Origin: an uncultured Adlercreutzia sp.
Lineage (GTDB): Bacteria; Actinomycetota; Coriobacteriia; Coriobacteriales; Eggerthellaceae
Direction: 5' to 3'
Assembly (NCBI GenBank): GCA_910585575.1
Contig: CAJUFS010000003.1
Coordinates: 3,186-67,185, forward strand
DNA length: 64,000 bases
Notes under the pieces: generated by a model
The model's input: the letters and a program-made list of their open reading frames with translations, nothing else
Databases searched by the model: none
Told to the model about the DNA's origin: nothing
In this document: positions 34,811-42,904 of the stretch, piece by piece
Layout: each line of letters begins with the position of its first letter
Numbering within the stretch: position 1 is the first letter of the stretch
Position numbers and translations under genes: made by a program

Positions 34811-35773
34811 GTGGTTGACGCAACTCCTTTAGAGGCACTGGGCCCCGCGGGCCTCGTGTTCATGGCCTCGGGCCAGGGCTCGCAGAAGCCCGGCATGGGG
34901 GCCGACCTGCTCGACATTCCTGAAGTGGCTCATACCTTCGCCTGCGCCTCCGAGGTGCTGGGCCGCGATGTGGCGGCCCTGGTGCGCGAGGCCGATGCCG
35001 AGGAACTGAACGACACGCGTAACGCGCAGATTGCCATTAGCGCGCTATCCATCGGCACCGGTTGGGCGCTCATGGCCCGCGATATCGTGCCCGATGCGCT
35101 GCTGGGCTTTTCGCTCGGCCAAATCTCGGCCATGGTGCTCGGCGGCATGCTGGCCGAGGAGGACGCCTTCGCCCTCATCGCCGAGCGTGCCCGCCTTATG
35201 GGCGAGGCGGCCGACGCCAATCCCGGCGTCATGAGCGCTTTCCTGAAGATCACGCCTGAACAGGCCGAAGAGCTGGCGGCCACCTGCGCTCAGGGCGAGG
35301 TGCTGGTGCCGGCTAACATGAACGGCGGCGGCCAGATCGTCATGGCCGGCACGCCCGCCGCCGTGTCCCGCGCCGAGGAGGCCTGGGCCGCGCAGAAGGG
35401 CCGTTCTTCGCGCCTGGCCACGTCTGGTGCATTCCACAGCCCCCTCATGGCTTCGGCGGCCGAGCCCTTCGGCGCCTACCTGGAGGGCGTCGAGTTCCGC
35501 GAGTCGGCGGTGCCCGTTATCGGCAACGTGCACGCCGCGCCGCTGACGGCGCCCGGCGCCCGCGACGAGCTGGTGGCTCACTTGACGTCGCCCGTGCAGT
35601 TCGAGACGTCGGTGCAGAAGCTGCAGGCCGCCGGCGCGCGCCAGTTCACGGAAGTGGGCTTCGGCGGCGTTCTGGCCAACCTCATTAAGCGCATCGACCG
35701 CAGCGCGCCCCGCGCCTGCGTGCAGGATCGCCCCAGTTTCGAGGCGTTCGTGGAAGAATGGAAGGAAAACTAA
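34811..35773 (+). CDS. fabD: malonyl-CoA:ACP transacylase
   Basis: 320 residues from a GTG start 10 bp after fabK. GQGSQKPGMG lies near the N-terminus. The nucleophile motif reads GFSLGQISAMVLGG, so the usual GHSLGE has Phe for His and Gln for Glu. The catalytic His is kept in SGAFHSPLM. It loads malonyl onto acyl carrier protein. It lies inside the FAS operon, with fabG 1 bp downstream. Confidence 0.9.
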   Translation: MVDATPLEALGPAGLVFMASGQGSQKPGMGADLLDIPEVAHTFACASEVLGRDVAALVREADAEELNDTRNAQIAISALSIGTGWALMARDIVPDALLGFSLGQISAMVLGGMLAEEDAFALIAERARLMGEAADANPGVMSAFLKITPEQAEELAATCAQGEVLVPANMNGGGQIVMAGTPAAVSRAEEAWAAQKGRSSRLATSGAFHSPLMASAAEPFGAYLEGVEFRESAVPVIGNVHAAPLTAPGARDELVAHLTSPVQFETSVQKLQAAGARQFTEVGFGGVLANLIKRIDRSAPRACVQDRPSFEAFVEEWKEN

Positions 35774-35774
35774 C

Positions 35775-36533
35775 ATGACCGAGACGAACGACCGCCGCTG
35801 TGCGGTAGTCACCGGGTCCACCCGCGGTATCGGGCGCGCCATCGCCGGCGAGCTGGCTGCGGCGGGCATGAACGTGGTGGTGAACAGCTCGTCGGAGCGT
35901 AGCCTGCCGGCCGCTGAGGAACTGGCCGCCCAGCTGGCCGACCAGTTCGGTGTGGAAACCTTGGCCGTAGCGGCCAATGTGGCCGTCGAGGCCGAGGCCA
36001 ACGCTCTTATCGAGGCGGCCCTGGAGGCCTTCGGGCGCGTGGACGTGCTGGTGAACAACGCCGGCATCACCCGCGACGGCCTGGCCGCCCGCATGTCCGA
36101 CGAGGACTTCGACGCCGTCATCGACATCAACCTGAAGGGCACGTTCCATTGCTGCCGCGCCGCGGCCAAGCCCATGATGAAGCAGCGCTGGGGCCGTATC
36201 ATCAATATGTCCAGCGTGGTGGGCGTCTACGGCAATGCCGGTCAGATCAACTACGCCGCCAGCAAGGCCGGCGTCATCGGCATGACCAAGACCATCGCCA
36301 AAGAGCTGGCGAAGCGCAACGTGACGGCCAACGCCGTGGCTCCCGGCTTCATTGCCACTGATATGACCGACGCCCTGTCTGACAGCCAGAAAGAGGCCAT
36401 CACCAGCCGCATCGGCTGCGGGCGCTTGGGCGAGCCGGCCGACATCGCGCACCTGGTGCGCTTTTTGGCCTCGGACGAGGCATCGTACATTACCGGGCAG
36501 GTTATCTGCGTGGACGGAGGTATGTCCCTATGA
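35775..36533 (+). CDS. fabG: 3-oxoacyl-ACP reductase
   Basis: 252 residues. A short-chain dehydrogenase with NADPH motif GSTRGIGRAIA, NNAG at about residues 93-96, the catalytic Ser in MSSVVGVYG, and YAASKAG. The product ends QVICVDGGMSL. It overlaps the fabF start by 4 bp (ATGA). It reduces 3-oxoacyl-ACP in the elongation cycle. Confidence 0.94.
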   Translation: MTETNDRRCAVVTGSTRGIGRAIAGELAAAGMNVVVNSSSERSLPAAEELAAQLADQFGVETLAVAANVAVEAEANALIEAALEAFGRVDVLVNNAGITRDGLAARMSDEDFDAVIDINLKGTFHCCRAAAKPMMKQRWGRIINMSSVVGVYGNAGQINYAASKAGVIGMTKTIAKELAKRNVTANAVAPGFIATDMTDALSDSQKEAITSRIGCGRLGEPADIAHLVRFLASDEASYITGQVICVDGGMSL

Positions 36534-37807
36534 CGAACGAGAACATTCAGACGCGCCGCCCCGACGGCACCCACCGCGTGGTCATCACCGGCGTGGGCGC
36601 GGTTACACCCGCTGGCGTGGGCGTCGAGGCCCTGTGGGACAAGCTCATGAGCGGTGAGACCTGCATCGCCCCCATCGAGCGCTTCGACACCTCCGACTAC
36701 GAGGTGCACATTGCCGCCGAAGTGCGCGATTTCGACGGCACCGAGCACGGCCTTTCCAAGAAGGAGGCCCGTCGTTTCGAGCGCTTCGTGCAGTACGCCA
36801 TCGTGGCCGCCGACGAGGCCCTGGAGCAGTCGGGGCTGGAAGTGACCGACGGGAACCGCGACCGCATCGCCGTGGTGTTCGGCACCGGCATCGGCGGCAT
36901 CGACGAGCTGCAGAAGAGCTTCGCCACTCTGGAGGAAAAGGGCCCCAAGCGGGTGAACCCGCTGTTCATCCCCACCATGATCGGCAACATTGCCGCCGGC
37001 AACCTGGCTATTCGCTACGGCATGCGCGGCGAGTGCCTGAACGTGGTCACCGCCTGCGCCACCGGCGCCCACTGCATCGGCACGGCCCTGCGCGACATTC
37101 GCCACGGCTATATCGACGCGGCCCTGGTGGGCGGCACCGAGGAGTCCGTGAGCCCCATCTGCATCGCCGGCTTCACCAACCTGTCGGCCCTGACCCGTGC
37201 CGAGGACCCCACCCAGGCTTCGCTGCCCTTCGATGCCCGCCGCGGCGGCTTTGTGGCCGGCGAGGGCGCGGGCGCCCTGGTCATCGAGTCGCTGGAAAGT
37301 GCCCTGGCTCGCGGGGCTCAGCCCATCGCGGAGATCACCGGTTTCGGCAGTACGGGCGACGCCTACCATATGACGGCGCCCGACCCGGAGGCCACGGCCA
37401 TCACCGCCGCCATGGCGGCCGCCCTGGCCGAGGGCGGCTTCACCGCGGCTGACCTGGGTCACCTGAACGCCCACGGCACGGGTACGCCGGCTAACGACGC
37501 CACCGAGTCCAAGGCGCTTTACGGCCTGGTGGGCGACGGTGCGGCCGAGGTGCCGGTTACCTCCATCAAGGGCACCACGGGTCACATGCTGGGTGCTGCC
37601 GGCGCCGTGGAGGCTATTGTGTGCGCCCTGTCCGTAGCGCGCGATGCTGTGCCGCCCACGGCGGGCTTCGCCGAGCCGGCCGAGGACTGTCCGGTGGCCG
37701 TGGTCACCGAGGCCAAGACCGACTACCCCCAGAAGGTGGCCTTGTCCACGTCGCTGGGCTTCGGCGGCCACAACGCCGCGCTGGCCTTCTCGCCCTATCA
37801 GAACTAA
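36530..37807 (+). CDS. fabF: 3-oxoacyl-ACP synthase II
   Basis: 425 residues. The condensing-enzyme triad is complete: Cys in VVTACATGAHCIGT, His in LNAHGTGTPANDATESKAL and His in TTGHMLGAAGAVEA. The Lys region precedes the second His (TSIKGTTGH). The length is normal for FabF. It elongates acyl-ACP and is translationally coupled to fabG. Confidence 0.94.
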   Translation: MTNENIQTRRPDGTHRVVITGVGAVTPAGVGVEALWDKLMSGETCIAPIERFDTSDYEVHIAAEVRDFDGTEHGLSKKEARRFERFVQYAIVAADEALEQSGLEVTDGNRDRIAVVFGTGIGGIDELQKSFATLEEKGPKRVNPLFIPTMIGNIAAGNLAIRYGMRGECLNVVTACATGAHCIGTALRDIRHGYIDAALVGGTEESVSPICIAGFTNLSALTRAEDPTQASLPFDARRGGFVAGEGAGALVIESLESALARGAQPIAEITGFGSTGDAYHMTAPDPEATAITAAMAAALAEGGFTAADLGHLNAHGTGTPANDATESKALYGLVGDGAAEVPVTSIKGTTGHMLGAAGAVEAIVCALSVARDAVPPTAGFAEPAEDCPVAVVTEAKTDYPQKVALSTSLGFGGHNAALAFSPYQN

Positions 37808-37822
37808 GAAAGAAGTTGCGTC

Positions 37823-38296
37823 ATGGCTGATCAGACCGTCTTGCCCCCCCTGCCTTGGGGGCGTGCGGAAATCGAGGGCATTCTGCCCCATCGCGACCCC
37901 TTCGTGTGGGTGAGCCGTATTACCGCCGTCGAGCCCGGTGTCTCCATTGAAGGCGAGCTGGACGTGCCGGCCGATCTGGACCTGTTCCGCGGCCACTTCC
38001 CCGATCATCCGGTGCTGCCCGGCGTCATCCTCATGGAGGCCCTGGCCCAGTGCGCTTCCATTGCCGTGCTGCAAGATCCCGAGCTGCGCGGTTGCATCGG
38101 CTTTTTGACCGGCATCGACAAGGCGAAGTTCCGCCGTCAAGTGGTGCCGGGCGACGTGGTCACCCTGAAGGCGACCATTGTGAAGTCGTCGCGCCGCTTG
38201 GTGGTGGCCGACGTAGAGGCCTCCGTTGACGGCCAGGTGTGCGCCACGGCCACGCAGAAGTACGTGCTCGCGCCGAAGGACGAGAATCATGGCTAA
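37823..38296 (+). CDS. fabZ: 3-hydroxyacyl-ACP dehydratase
   Basis: 157 residues. A hot-dog fold with LPHRDPFVWVSRI near the start, the catalytic His in GHFPDHPVLPGVILMEALAQ and the helix Glu just after. The stop overlaps the AccDA start by 8 bp. A FabA-type isomerase role cannot be excluded from sequence, but FabZ is the normal partner of FabK/FabF. Confidence 0.93.
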   Translation: MADQTVLPPLPWGRAEIEGILPHRDPFVWVSRITAVEPGVSIEGELDVPADLDLFRGHFPDHPVLPGVILMEALAQCASIAVLQDPELRGCIGFLTGIDKAKFRRQVVPGDVVTLKATIVKSSRRLVVADVEASVDGQVCATATQKYVLAPKDENHG

Positions 38297-40886
38297 AAGC
38301 TCCAAGTACATCAGCTTCGACGCAGCGGGCAAGCTGGTCAACGACGAGGCGGCGGCTCCCGAGGCACCCGAGGCCGAAGGCGCGCTGAAGTCCGCGGTGT
38401 CCTATGCTTTGGACGCCATTGCCGAGGCCGCCGGCAGCTTGCCGGACACCGCCGCGGCCCTCATTGGCGCCAAAACGTCCGGCACGCCCGAGGATCCGGA
38501 AGAGGCGGTGCTCCACGTGGCGCGCCACGTGCGTTCCACCATCGGCGACGACTTCGCCGTTTCCCCCGAGGTGCAGGCGGCCAAGCCGCGGGCCCTGGTT
38601 ATTGCCTCGGCGAAAAACGCCCGCGCCTTCGTGGTGCCCATGGAGGCGGCCGGCCTTGACGTGGTGTTCGCCACCGTGGACAATCGCTCCCTGGACGGCT
38701 TCGCTCGCCGCACGCTGCCCACCTACAACCTGGGACTCACCACGCCCCAGGTAAGCGCCGATCTGTTGATGGGCAACATCTACACGGTGCTCTCGGCCGC
38801 GAAGGCCTGCGGCGCGTCGCTCATCTTCCTTGACAGTGCCACGGCGCCCTTGGCCGAGGATCGCTACTTTCTGCGCCATGCCGCCAAGCGCGGTTTGCGC
38901 GTGTTCGCCCCCGCGTTCGAGGGCACCATGCGCATGGGCTGGGTGGAACTGCTGACGGCCGAGGGCGATGGCGCCTGCTCGGTGCCCTCCGAGGCCCCCT
39001 GGGAAGAGGGAACCGCGCCCACGGTGGACGATGACGAGGGTCCCACCCACTGGCGCCGCTGCCACAAGTGCAAGCTCTTCTTCGACAAGCAGGAGATGAT
39101 CGATGAGGGCCATCGCTGCCCCGCCTGCGGCACGCTGCAGCGCCTGCGCTCCGACGAGCGCATTGCCGCTACGGTGGACGCCGGGTCGTTCGAGGAGTGG
39201 AACGCGCAGATGCCCGATTCCAACCCGCTCGACTTCCCGGGCTACCCCGAGAAGATCGCCGACCAGCGCGAGCGCAGCGGCCTGGAAGAGGCCGTGTGCA
39301 CCGGGCGCGCTACCATCGCCGGCTTGCCCGTGGCCATCGGCGTCATGGAGTCCGGCTTCTTCATGGGTTCCATGGGGCACGTGGTGGGCGAGAAGGTGGC
39401 GGCGCTGATCGACCGCGCCATTGAGGAGCGCCTGCCGGTGGTGGTGTTCTGCGCCTCGGGCGGTGCCCGTATGCAGGAGGGCCTCATTTCGCTCATGCAG
39501 ATGGCGAAGGTGTCCTGTGCCGTGGAGCGTTTGGGCCAGGCGAAGCTGCCGTTCATCACCGTGCTCACCGATCCTACCACGGGCGGTGTGACCGCCTCGT
39601 TCGCCATGCAGGGCGACATTATTCTGGCCGAGCCCAACGCCCTTATCGGCTTTGCCGGCCAGCGCGTTATTCGCGATACCATCAAGCAAGAGCTGCCCGA
39701 GGGCTTCCAGACCGCCGAGTTCGCCTTGGAGCACGGTCTTATCGACGCCATTGTGGAGCGTTCGCAGATGCGCAGCGTACTGGCCCAGCTGCTGGCCCTG
39801 CACGCCCCGGCCGACGACCCCACGCGCATCGTGACCTACCACAGCGTCATGGACGCCCTTTCGGTGGGCGCCGGCGCCTACGGCTCGGTGGATGTGGCTC
39901 CCGAGGCCCGTGAAGAGAACGAGCGCCTGGGCGCTGAGGAGGAAGCGGGCTTTTTGCGCAATCTGGCCGAAGCGGTGCCCGTGGTGGGCGAGTTCATCGG
40001 CAAGCCCGAGGAGGGCGAGGAAGCCGAGGCCGCCGACCGGCGCGAGCTGGAGCGCCATGCCCGTCGCGAGGCGCGTAAGTCGGGCATCAGCGGCGAGGCC
40101 GAGGCCGGCAGTGCCTGGGAAAGCGTGCAGATTGCCCGCAACGTGCACCGTCCCACGGCGCGCCGCTACATCGAGGGTATTGTCGAGGGCTTCATCGAGC
40201 TGCATGGCGACCGCGCCTTCGCTGACGACGGGGCCATTCTGGCCGGTCTCGGCTGGATCTCGGGTCATCCCGTGACGGTGATTGCCCAGGAGAAGGGCGT
40301 GAACCTGACTGACCGCGTGGCGCGCAACTTCGGTTGTCCGCAGCCTGAGGGCTACCGCAAGTCGCTGCGCCTGATGCGCGAGGCGCAGAAGTTCGGCCGT
40401 CCCATCTTATGTCTGGTGGATACCCAGGGCGCCTTCTGCGGCACCGAAGCCGAGGAGCGCGGCCAGGGCAACGCCATTGCCGATAACCTGGTGTTCATGG
40501 CCGGCCTGACCGTGCCCGTAGTTAGCGTGCTACTTGGCGAAGGCGGCTCGGGCGGTGCTTTGGCCCTGGCCGTGGGCAATCGCGTGGCCATGCAGGAGCA
40601 TGCGGTGTACTCGGTGCTCTCGCCCGAGGGTTTCGCCTCCATCCTGTGGAAGGACCGTTCCCGCGCCCCCGAGGCCGCCCAGGCCATGAAGATGGACGCG
40701 GCGTCGGTGCTGGCATGCGGCGTTATCGACGCGGTGCTTTCCGAAGGGGAGGGCCCGGCCCACGAGAACCCCGACGAGGCCGTGGCCGCAGTGCGCGATT
40801 ACGTGCGCGAGGCCTACAAGGAGCTGGCCGATTTGAGTCCCGAGGAGCTGGTGCGCCAGCGTCAGGAGCGCTTCGCCCAGTTCTAG
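38289..40886 (+). CDS. accDA: fused acetyl-CoA carboxylase carboxyltransferase (AccD-AccA) with biotin-carboxylase-N-like domain
   Basis: 865 residues. Residues of about 100-208 (RALVIASAKNARAFVVPMEA through HAAKRGLRVFAP) match the order of the biotin carboxylase N-terminal Rossmann subdomain, without the ATP-grasp part. Residues of about 255-560 are AccD with the Zn ribbon (C258, C261, C277, C280), ASGGARMQEG and TTGGVTASFA. Residues of about 605-865 are AccA (ARNVHRPTARRYIEGIVEGF, DTQGAFCG, GEGGSGGALAL). The two halves are joined by an acidic, charged linker. It transfers carboxyl from biotin to acetyl-CoA. AccB and AccC are absent from this operon. Confidence 0.88.
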   Translation: MAKSSKYISFDAAGKLVNDEAAAPEAPEAEGALKSAVSYALDAIAEAAGSLPDTAAALIGAKTSGTPEDPEEAVLHVARHVRSTIGDDFAVSPEVQAAKPRALVIASAKNARAFVVPMEAAGLDVVFATVDNRSLDGFARRTLPTYNLGLTTPQVSADLLMGNIYTVLSAAKACGASLIFLDSATAPLAEDRYFLRHAAKRGLRVFAPAFEGTMRMGWVELLTAEGDGACSVPSEAPWEEGTAPTVDDDEGPTHWRRCHKCKLFFDKQEMIDEGHRCPACGTLQRLRSDERIAATVDAGSFEEWNAQMPDSNPLDFPGYPEKIADQRERSGLEEAVCTGRATIAGLPVAIGVMESGFFMGSMGHVVGEKVAALIDRAIEERLPVVVFCASGGARMQEGLISLMQMAKVSCAVERLGQAKLPFITVLTDPTTGGVTASFAMQGDIILAEPNALIGFAGQRVIRDTIKQELPEGFQTAEFALEHGLIDAIVERSQMRSVLAQLLALHAPADDPTRIVTYHSVMDALSVGAGAYGSVDVAPEAREENERLGAEEEAGFLRNLAEAVPVVGEFIGKPEEGEEAEAADRRELERHARREARKSGISGEAEAGSAWESVQIARNVHRPTARRYIEGIVEGFIELHGDRAFADDGAILAGLGWISGHPVTVIAQEKGVNLTDRVARNFGCPQPEGYRKSLRLMREAQKFGRPILCLVDTQGAFCGTEAEERGQGNAIADNLVFMAGLTVPVVSVLLGEGGSGGALALAVGNRVAMQEHAVYSVLSPEGFASILWKDRSRAPEAAQAMKMDAASVLACGVIDAVLSEGEGPAHENPDEAVAAVRDYVREAYKELADLSPEELVRQRQERFAQF

Positions 40887-41012
40887 CGCCGAGCGCGCAA
40901 GGGGGGCTTGCAGCCGGCGCTGGGGCCTTGGGACGAATGCCGGCAGCGGGATTGGAGGCAATGGGCCGCACTTCAAAACTTCGATATGGTTAATAAGGGC
41001 TCAAGCTGCTAA

Positions 41013-41053
41013 GGACTGACCCCGGAACTCCTCCGGGGTCAGTCCCTTTTTAG
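41013..41053 (+). terminator. Terminator of the fab/acc operon
   Basis: Perfect 13-bp stem GGACTGACCCCGG / CCGGGGTCAGTCC with a 7-nt loop, followed by CTTTTTAGG on the plus strand. It ends the fabK-accDA operon. Confidence 0.93.
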
Positions 41054-41108
41054 GTCGAGCTTGCTTTTCGTGCTCGCTTTTGCGGTGTCGTTTCGCGTGC
41101 GTTTGATG

Positions 41109-42071
41109 CTAGAGGTAGAGGTGGGGATAGAGGATGCGCTGACGCAGCACGTAGCGGCGTTCGCGCCAGGTTTGGCTGCGCACGCGGAACCGGTGGCCCA
41201 TCATCTGGTAGAGGGCCGTCGCGGCCTCATCGAGGCGCCGTGCGTCCTTCACCTGCTGATTGGTGAGCGTGAGTACCTGGTATCCCAAGCTTTGCAGGGC
41301 GTTGCGCTTGGACGAGTCCGCCACGGCTCGTTGCTCGGTGCCGTGGTAGGTGTCGGAATCGTATTCGATGCACACTTTGAATTCAGGCCAGCAGAGGTCA
41401 GCGAGAAAGTACTCGCGCTCAGTGAGCTGGCCCCCGTCGCGCACCAGGGGAATGCGCTCGTTCATGTGCGGCCGCGGCAGGCCATAGCCTCCCACGGAAC
41501 GCGGAAGGCAAAGGAACAGGGCTATTTCCGTTTCACGGGGAGAGGCGGAACCGGCGGCAACGTAGTTGAGCGCCTGGTGCGCCACGGCGCACCCGCGGCC
41601 GCCGTTCATTTTCGCCGCGAATTCCGCTAGCCGCCCCGGTGTGGTAAGGGGCAAGCGGGCGGGGAGCTCCTCGTCGGTGCTGTCGGGGACGTAAGAGGCG
41701 CAAAGCTCATAACCGAAGCGCGCGACATCTACGAGGTCCGCCACGCCGGCCATCTGCCGCCAGCTGGCTTCGGGGCTGCTGAGGAAGAGGTCCGTGGCCA
41801 GGGGATGAAAACAGGGCCGTACCGAGGTGGCCCATACGTGGCAAACGGCGTGGCTAAACGAACGATGGCAGCTGCGGTCGGGAATGACGAGATGCAGGGG
41901 ATCGTCCTCTCCCAACAACCCGCGCCCCTGGAGGAAGGCACGCGCGTCGCGTACCTCGCTGACCTGGGGCGGCTTACTGACAGACGGCAGTCGGCGTGTT
42001 TGGAGCTCCAGAGGCCCCCGTGCCTTGCGCCAGAGCATACGGGCAGTGTCGAATCCAAGGAAGAGGGCCAT
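41109..42071 (-). CDS. DUF559/Vsr-like endonuclease-fold protein
   Basis: 320 residues from ATG 42071, preceded by AAGGAGATCCCCT. The N-terminal 200 residues are unlike known families. The C-terminal part has a PD-(D/E)XK-like core: CWPEFKVCIEYDSDTYHG, then SKRNALQSLGYQVLTLTNQQ, as in DUF559 proteins related to the Vsr fold. The IEYDSD motif carries the acidic pair, but the enzyme may be inactive. Upstream lies dense repeat DNA (42072-42664). A role in DNA processing or a toxin/defence function is speculative. Confidence 0.7.
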   Translation of the reverse strand: MALFLGFDTARMLWRKARGPLELQTRRLPSVSKPPQVSEVRDARAFLQGRGLLGEDDPLHLVIPDRSCHRSFSHAVCHVWATSVRPCFHPLATDLFLSSPEASWRQMAGVADLVDVARFGYELCASYVPDSTDEELPARLPLTTPGRLAEFAAKMNGGRGCAVAHQALNYVAAGSASPRETEIALFLCLPRSVGGYGLPRPHMNERIPLVRDGGQLTEREYFLADLCWPEFKVCIEYDSDTYHGTEQRAVADSSKRNALQSLGYQVLTLTNQQVKDARRLDEAATALYQMMGHRFRVRSQTWRERRYVLRQRILYPHLYL

Positions 42072-42114
42072 AGGGGATCTCCTTTCCGAAGGGATAGGAT
42101 GAAACGGGGGCGGT

Positions 42115-42326
42115 AGCTGCTGCGTGGATGGAAGTTGACGGGCTGGTGTCTGGATTGGGGGGAAGCTCGGGTCGAAAACGGGTGTGGTGCGTGGTGGAGG
42201 GCAGTGGAAGGTAGTAGAGGGCGGCAAGGATGGAAGTGAGGGGGCGGAGCGCGGTTCTGCAGCTGCTGCGTGGATGGAAGTTGACGGGCTGGTGTCTGGA
42301 TTGGGGGAGGCTCGGGTCAAAAAACG
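42115..42326. repeat. Direct repeat pair of about 66 bp
   Basis: A 46-bp exact repeat (42115-42160 and 42261-42306; core GCTGCTGCGTGGATGGAAG) extends as a near match through GCTCGGGTC to 42181 and 42326, 146 bp apart. It lies between the DUF559-like gene and the large inverted repeat, in DNA without a convincing gene. Confidence 0.85.
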
Positions 42327-42332
42327 GTTAAG

Positions 42333-42565
42333 GCGGGGGTTTGGTTCCAAATCGGGCGTTTAAGGTCGAAAAGAGGCCGAAGCGGGGGTTTGTCAAAGAG
42401 CGCATGGCGCCCATGGTAGCGTTTTGCGAGATTAACCCGTTTCCTCATAAACGAACTATGGTCGATGGGGTCAAAAATAGTTCGAGGCGATTTTTTCGGC
42501 CTGCAAAAGCATCAACTTGGACGCGATTTTGACCTTAAACGCCCGATTTGGAACCAAACCCCCGC
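42333..42565. repeat. Large nested inverted repeat (element C)
   Basis: A perfect 35-bp inverted repeat (42333-42367 and 42531-42565; core GTTTGGTTCC) extends outward to matching GTCAAAAA at about 42316 and 42574, giving arms of about 55 bp. A second 8-bp inverted repeat CGAACTAT/ATAGTTCG sits inside the 163-bp loop (42452-42484), which also repeats GCGGGGGTTT. It resembles a MITE or a hairpin-forming mobile remnant; it has no transposase and no coding frame. Confidence 0.85.
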
Positions 42566-42663
42566 TTGGACGAATTTTTGACCACGGCGAGAAGGGGGCG
42601 GGGTGGGCACAGTGGCAGAGGTGCAGAAAAGAGACTGCAGCGAGCGGAGTCCTCTCGCAAAAA

Positions 42664-42688
42664 GAAGGACCCGCTGAGCGGGTCCTTC
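42664..42688 (-). terminator. Terminator downstream of ddh
   Basis: Perfect 11-bp stem GAAGGACCCGC / GCGGGTCCTTC with a 3-nt loop; on the minus strand it is followed by TTTTTG. It lies about 195 bp past the ddh stop. Confidence 0.85.
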
Positions 42689-42850
42689 GAGGTTGCATGA
42701 CGTAATCGGTTACGGTGTTTTGCGGGTTCTGCGCAGCTTGAGGCTCGCGAGCTGACTGTTGCGCAGGGCTGACGGCTGCAGGGCTGGCAACTGGTGCCAG
42801 GGCCGACCGCGGGCTGCAAGGGCTTGCTAGTTGCTGACCGCCTGCAACCA

Positions 42851-42904
42851 CGCAGGGCTTGCGGCATGTGGGCGCGCAGGGCTTACAGCATGTGGGCGCG
42901 CAGG
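42851..42904. repeat. 24-bp tandem repeat at the ddh stop codon
   Basis: Two 24-bp copies (42851-42874 and 42875-42898; core CGCAGGGCTT) differ at two positions, with a partial third. The ddh stop codon lies in the second copy. More degenerate repeats continue toward 42780. Confidence 0.75.

Noticed and set aside
36251..40268. Two long antisense frames across the fab/acc operon
   Set aside because: Both oppose recognised fab/acc genes and read as His/Gly/Leu-rich low-complexity products.
42341..42705. Short open frames in the repeat stretch
   Set aside because: They lie within inverted-repeat arms and read the same repeat on both strands.
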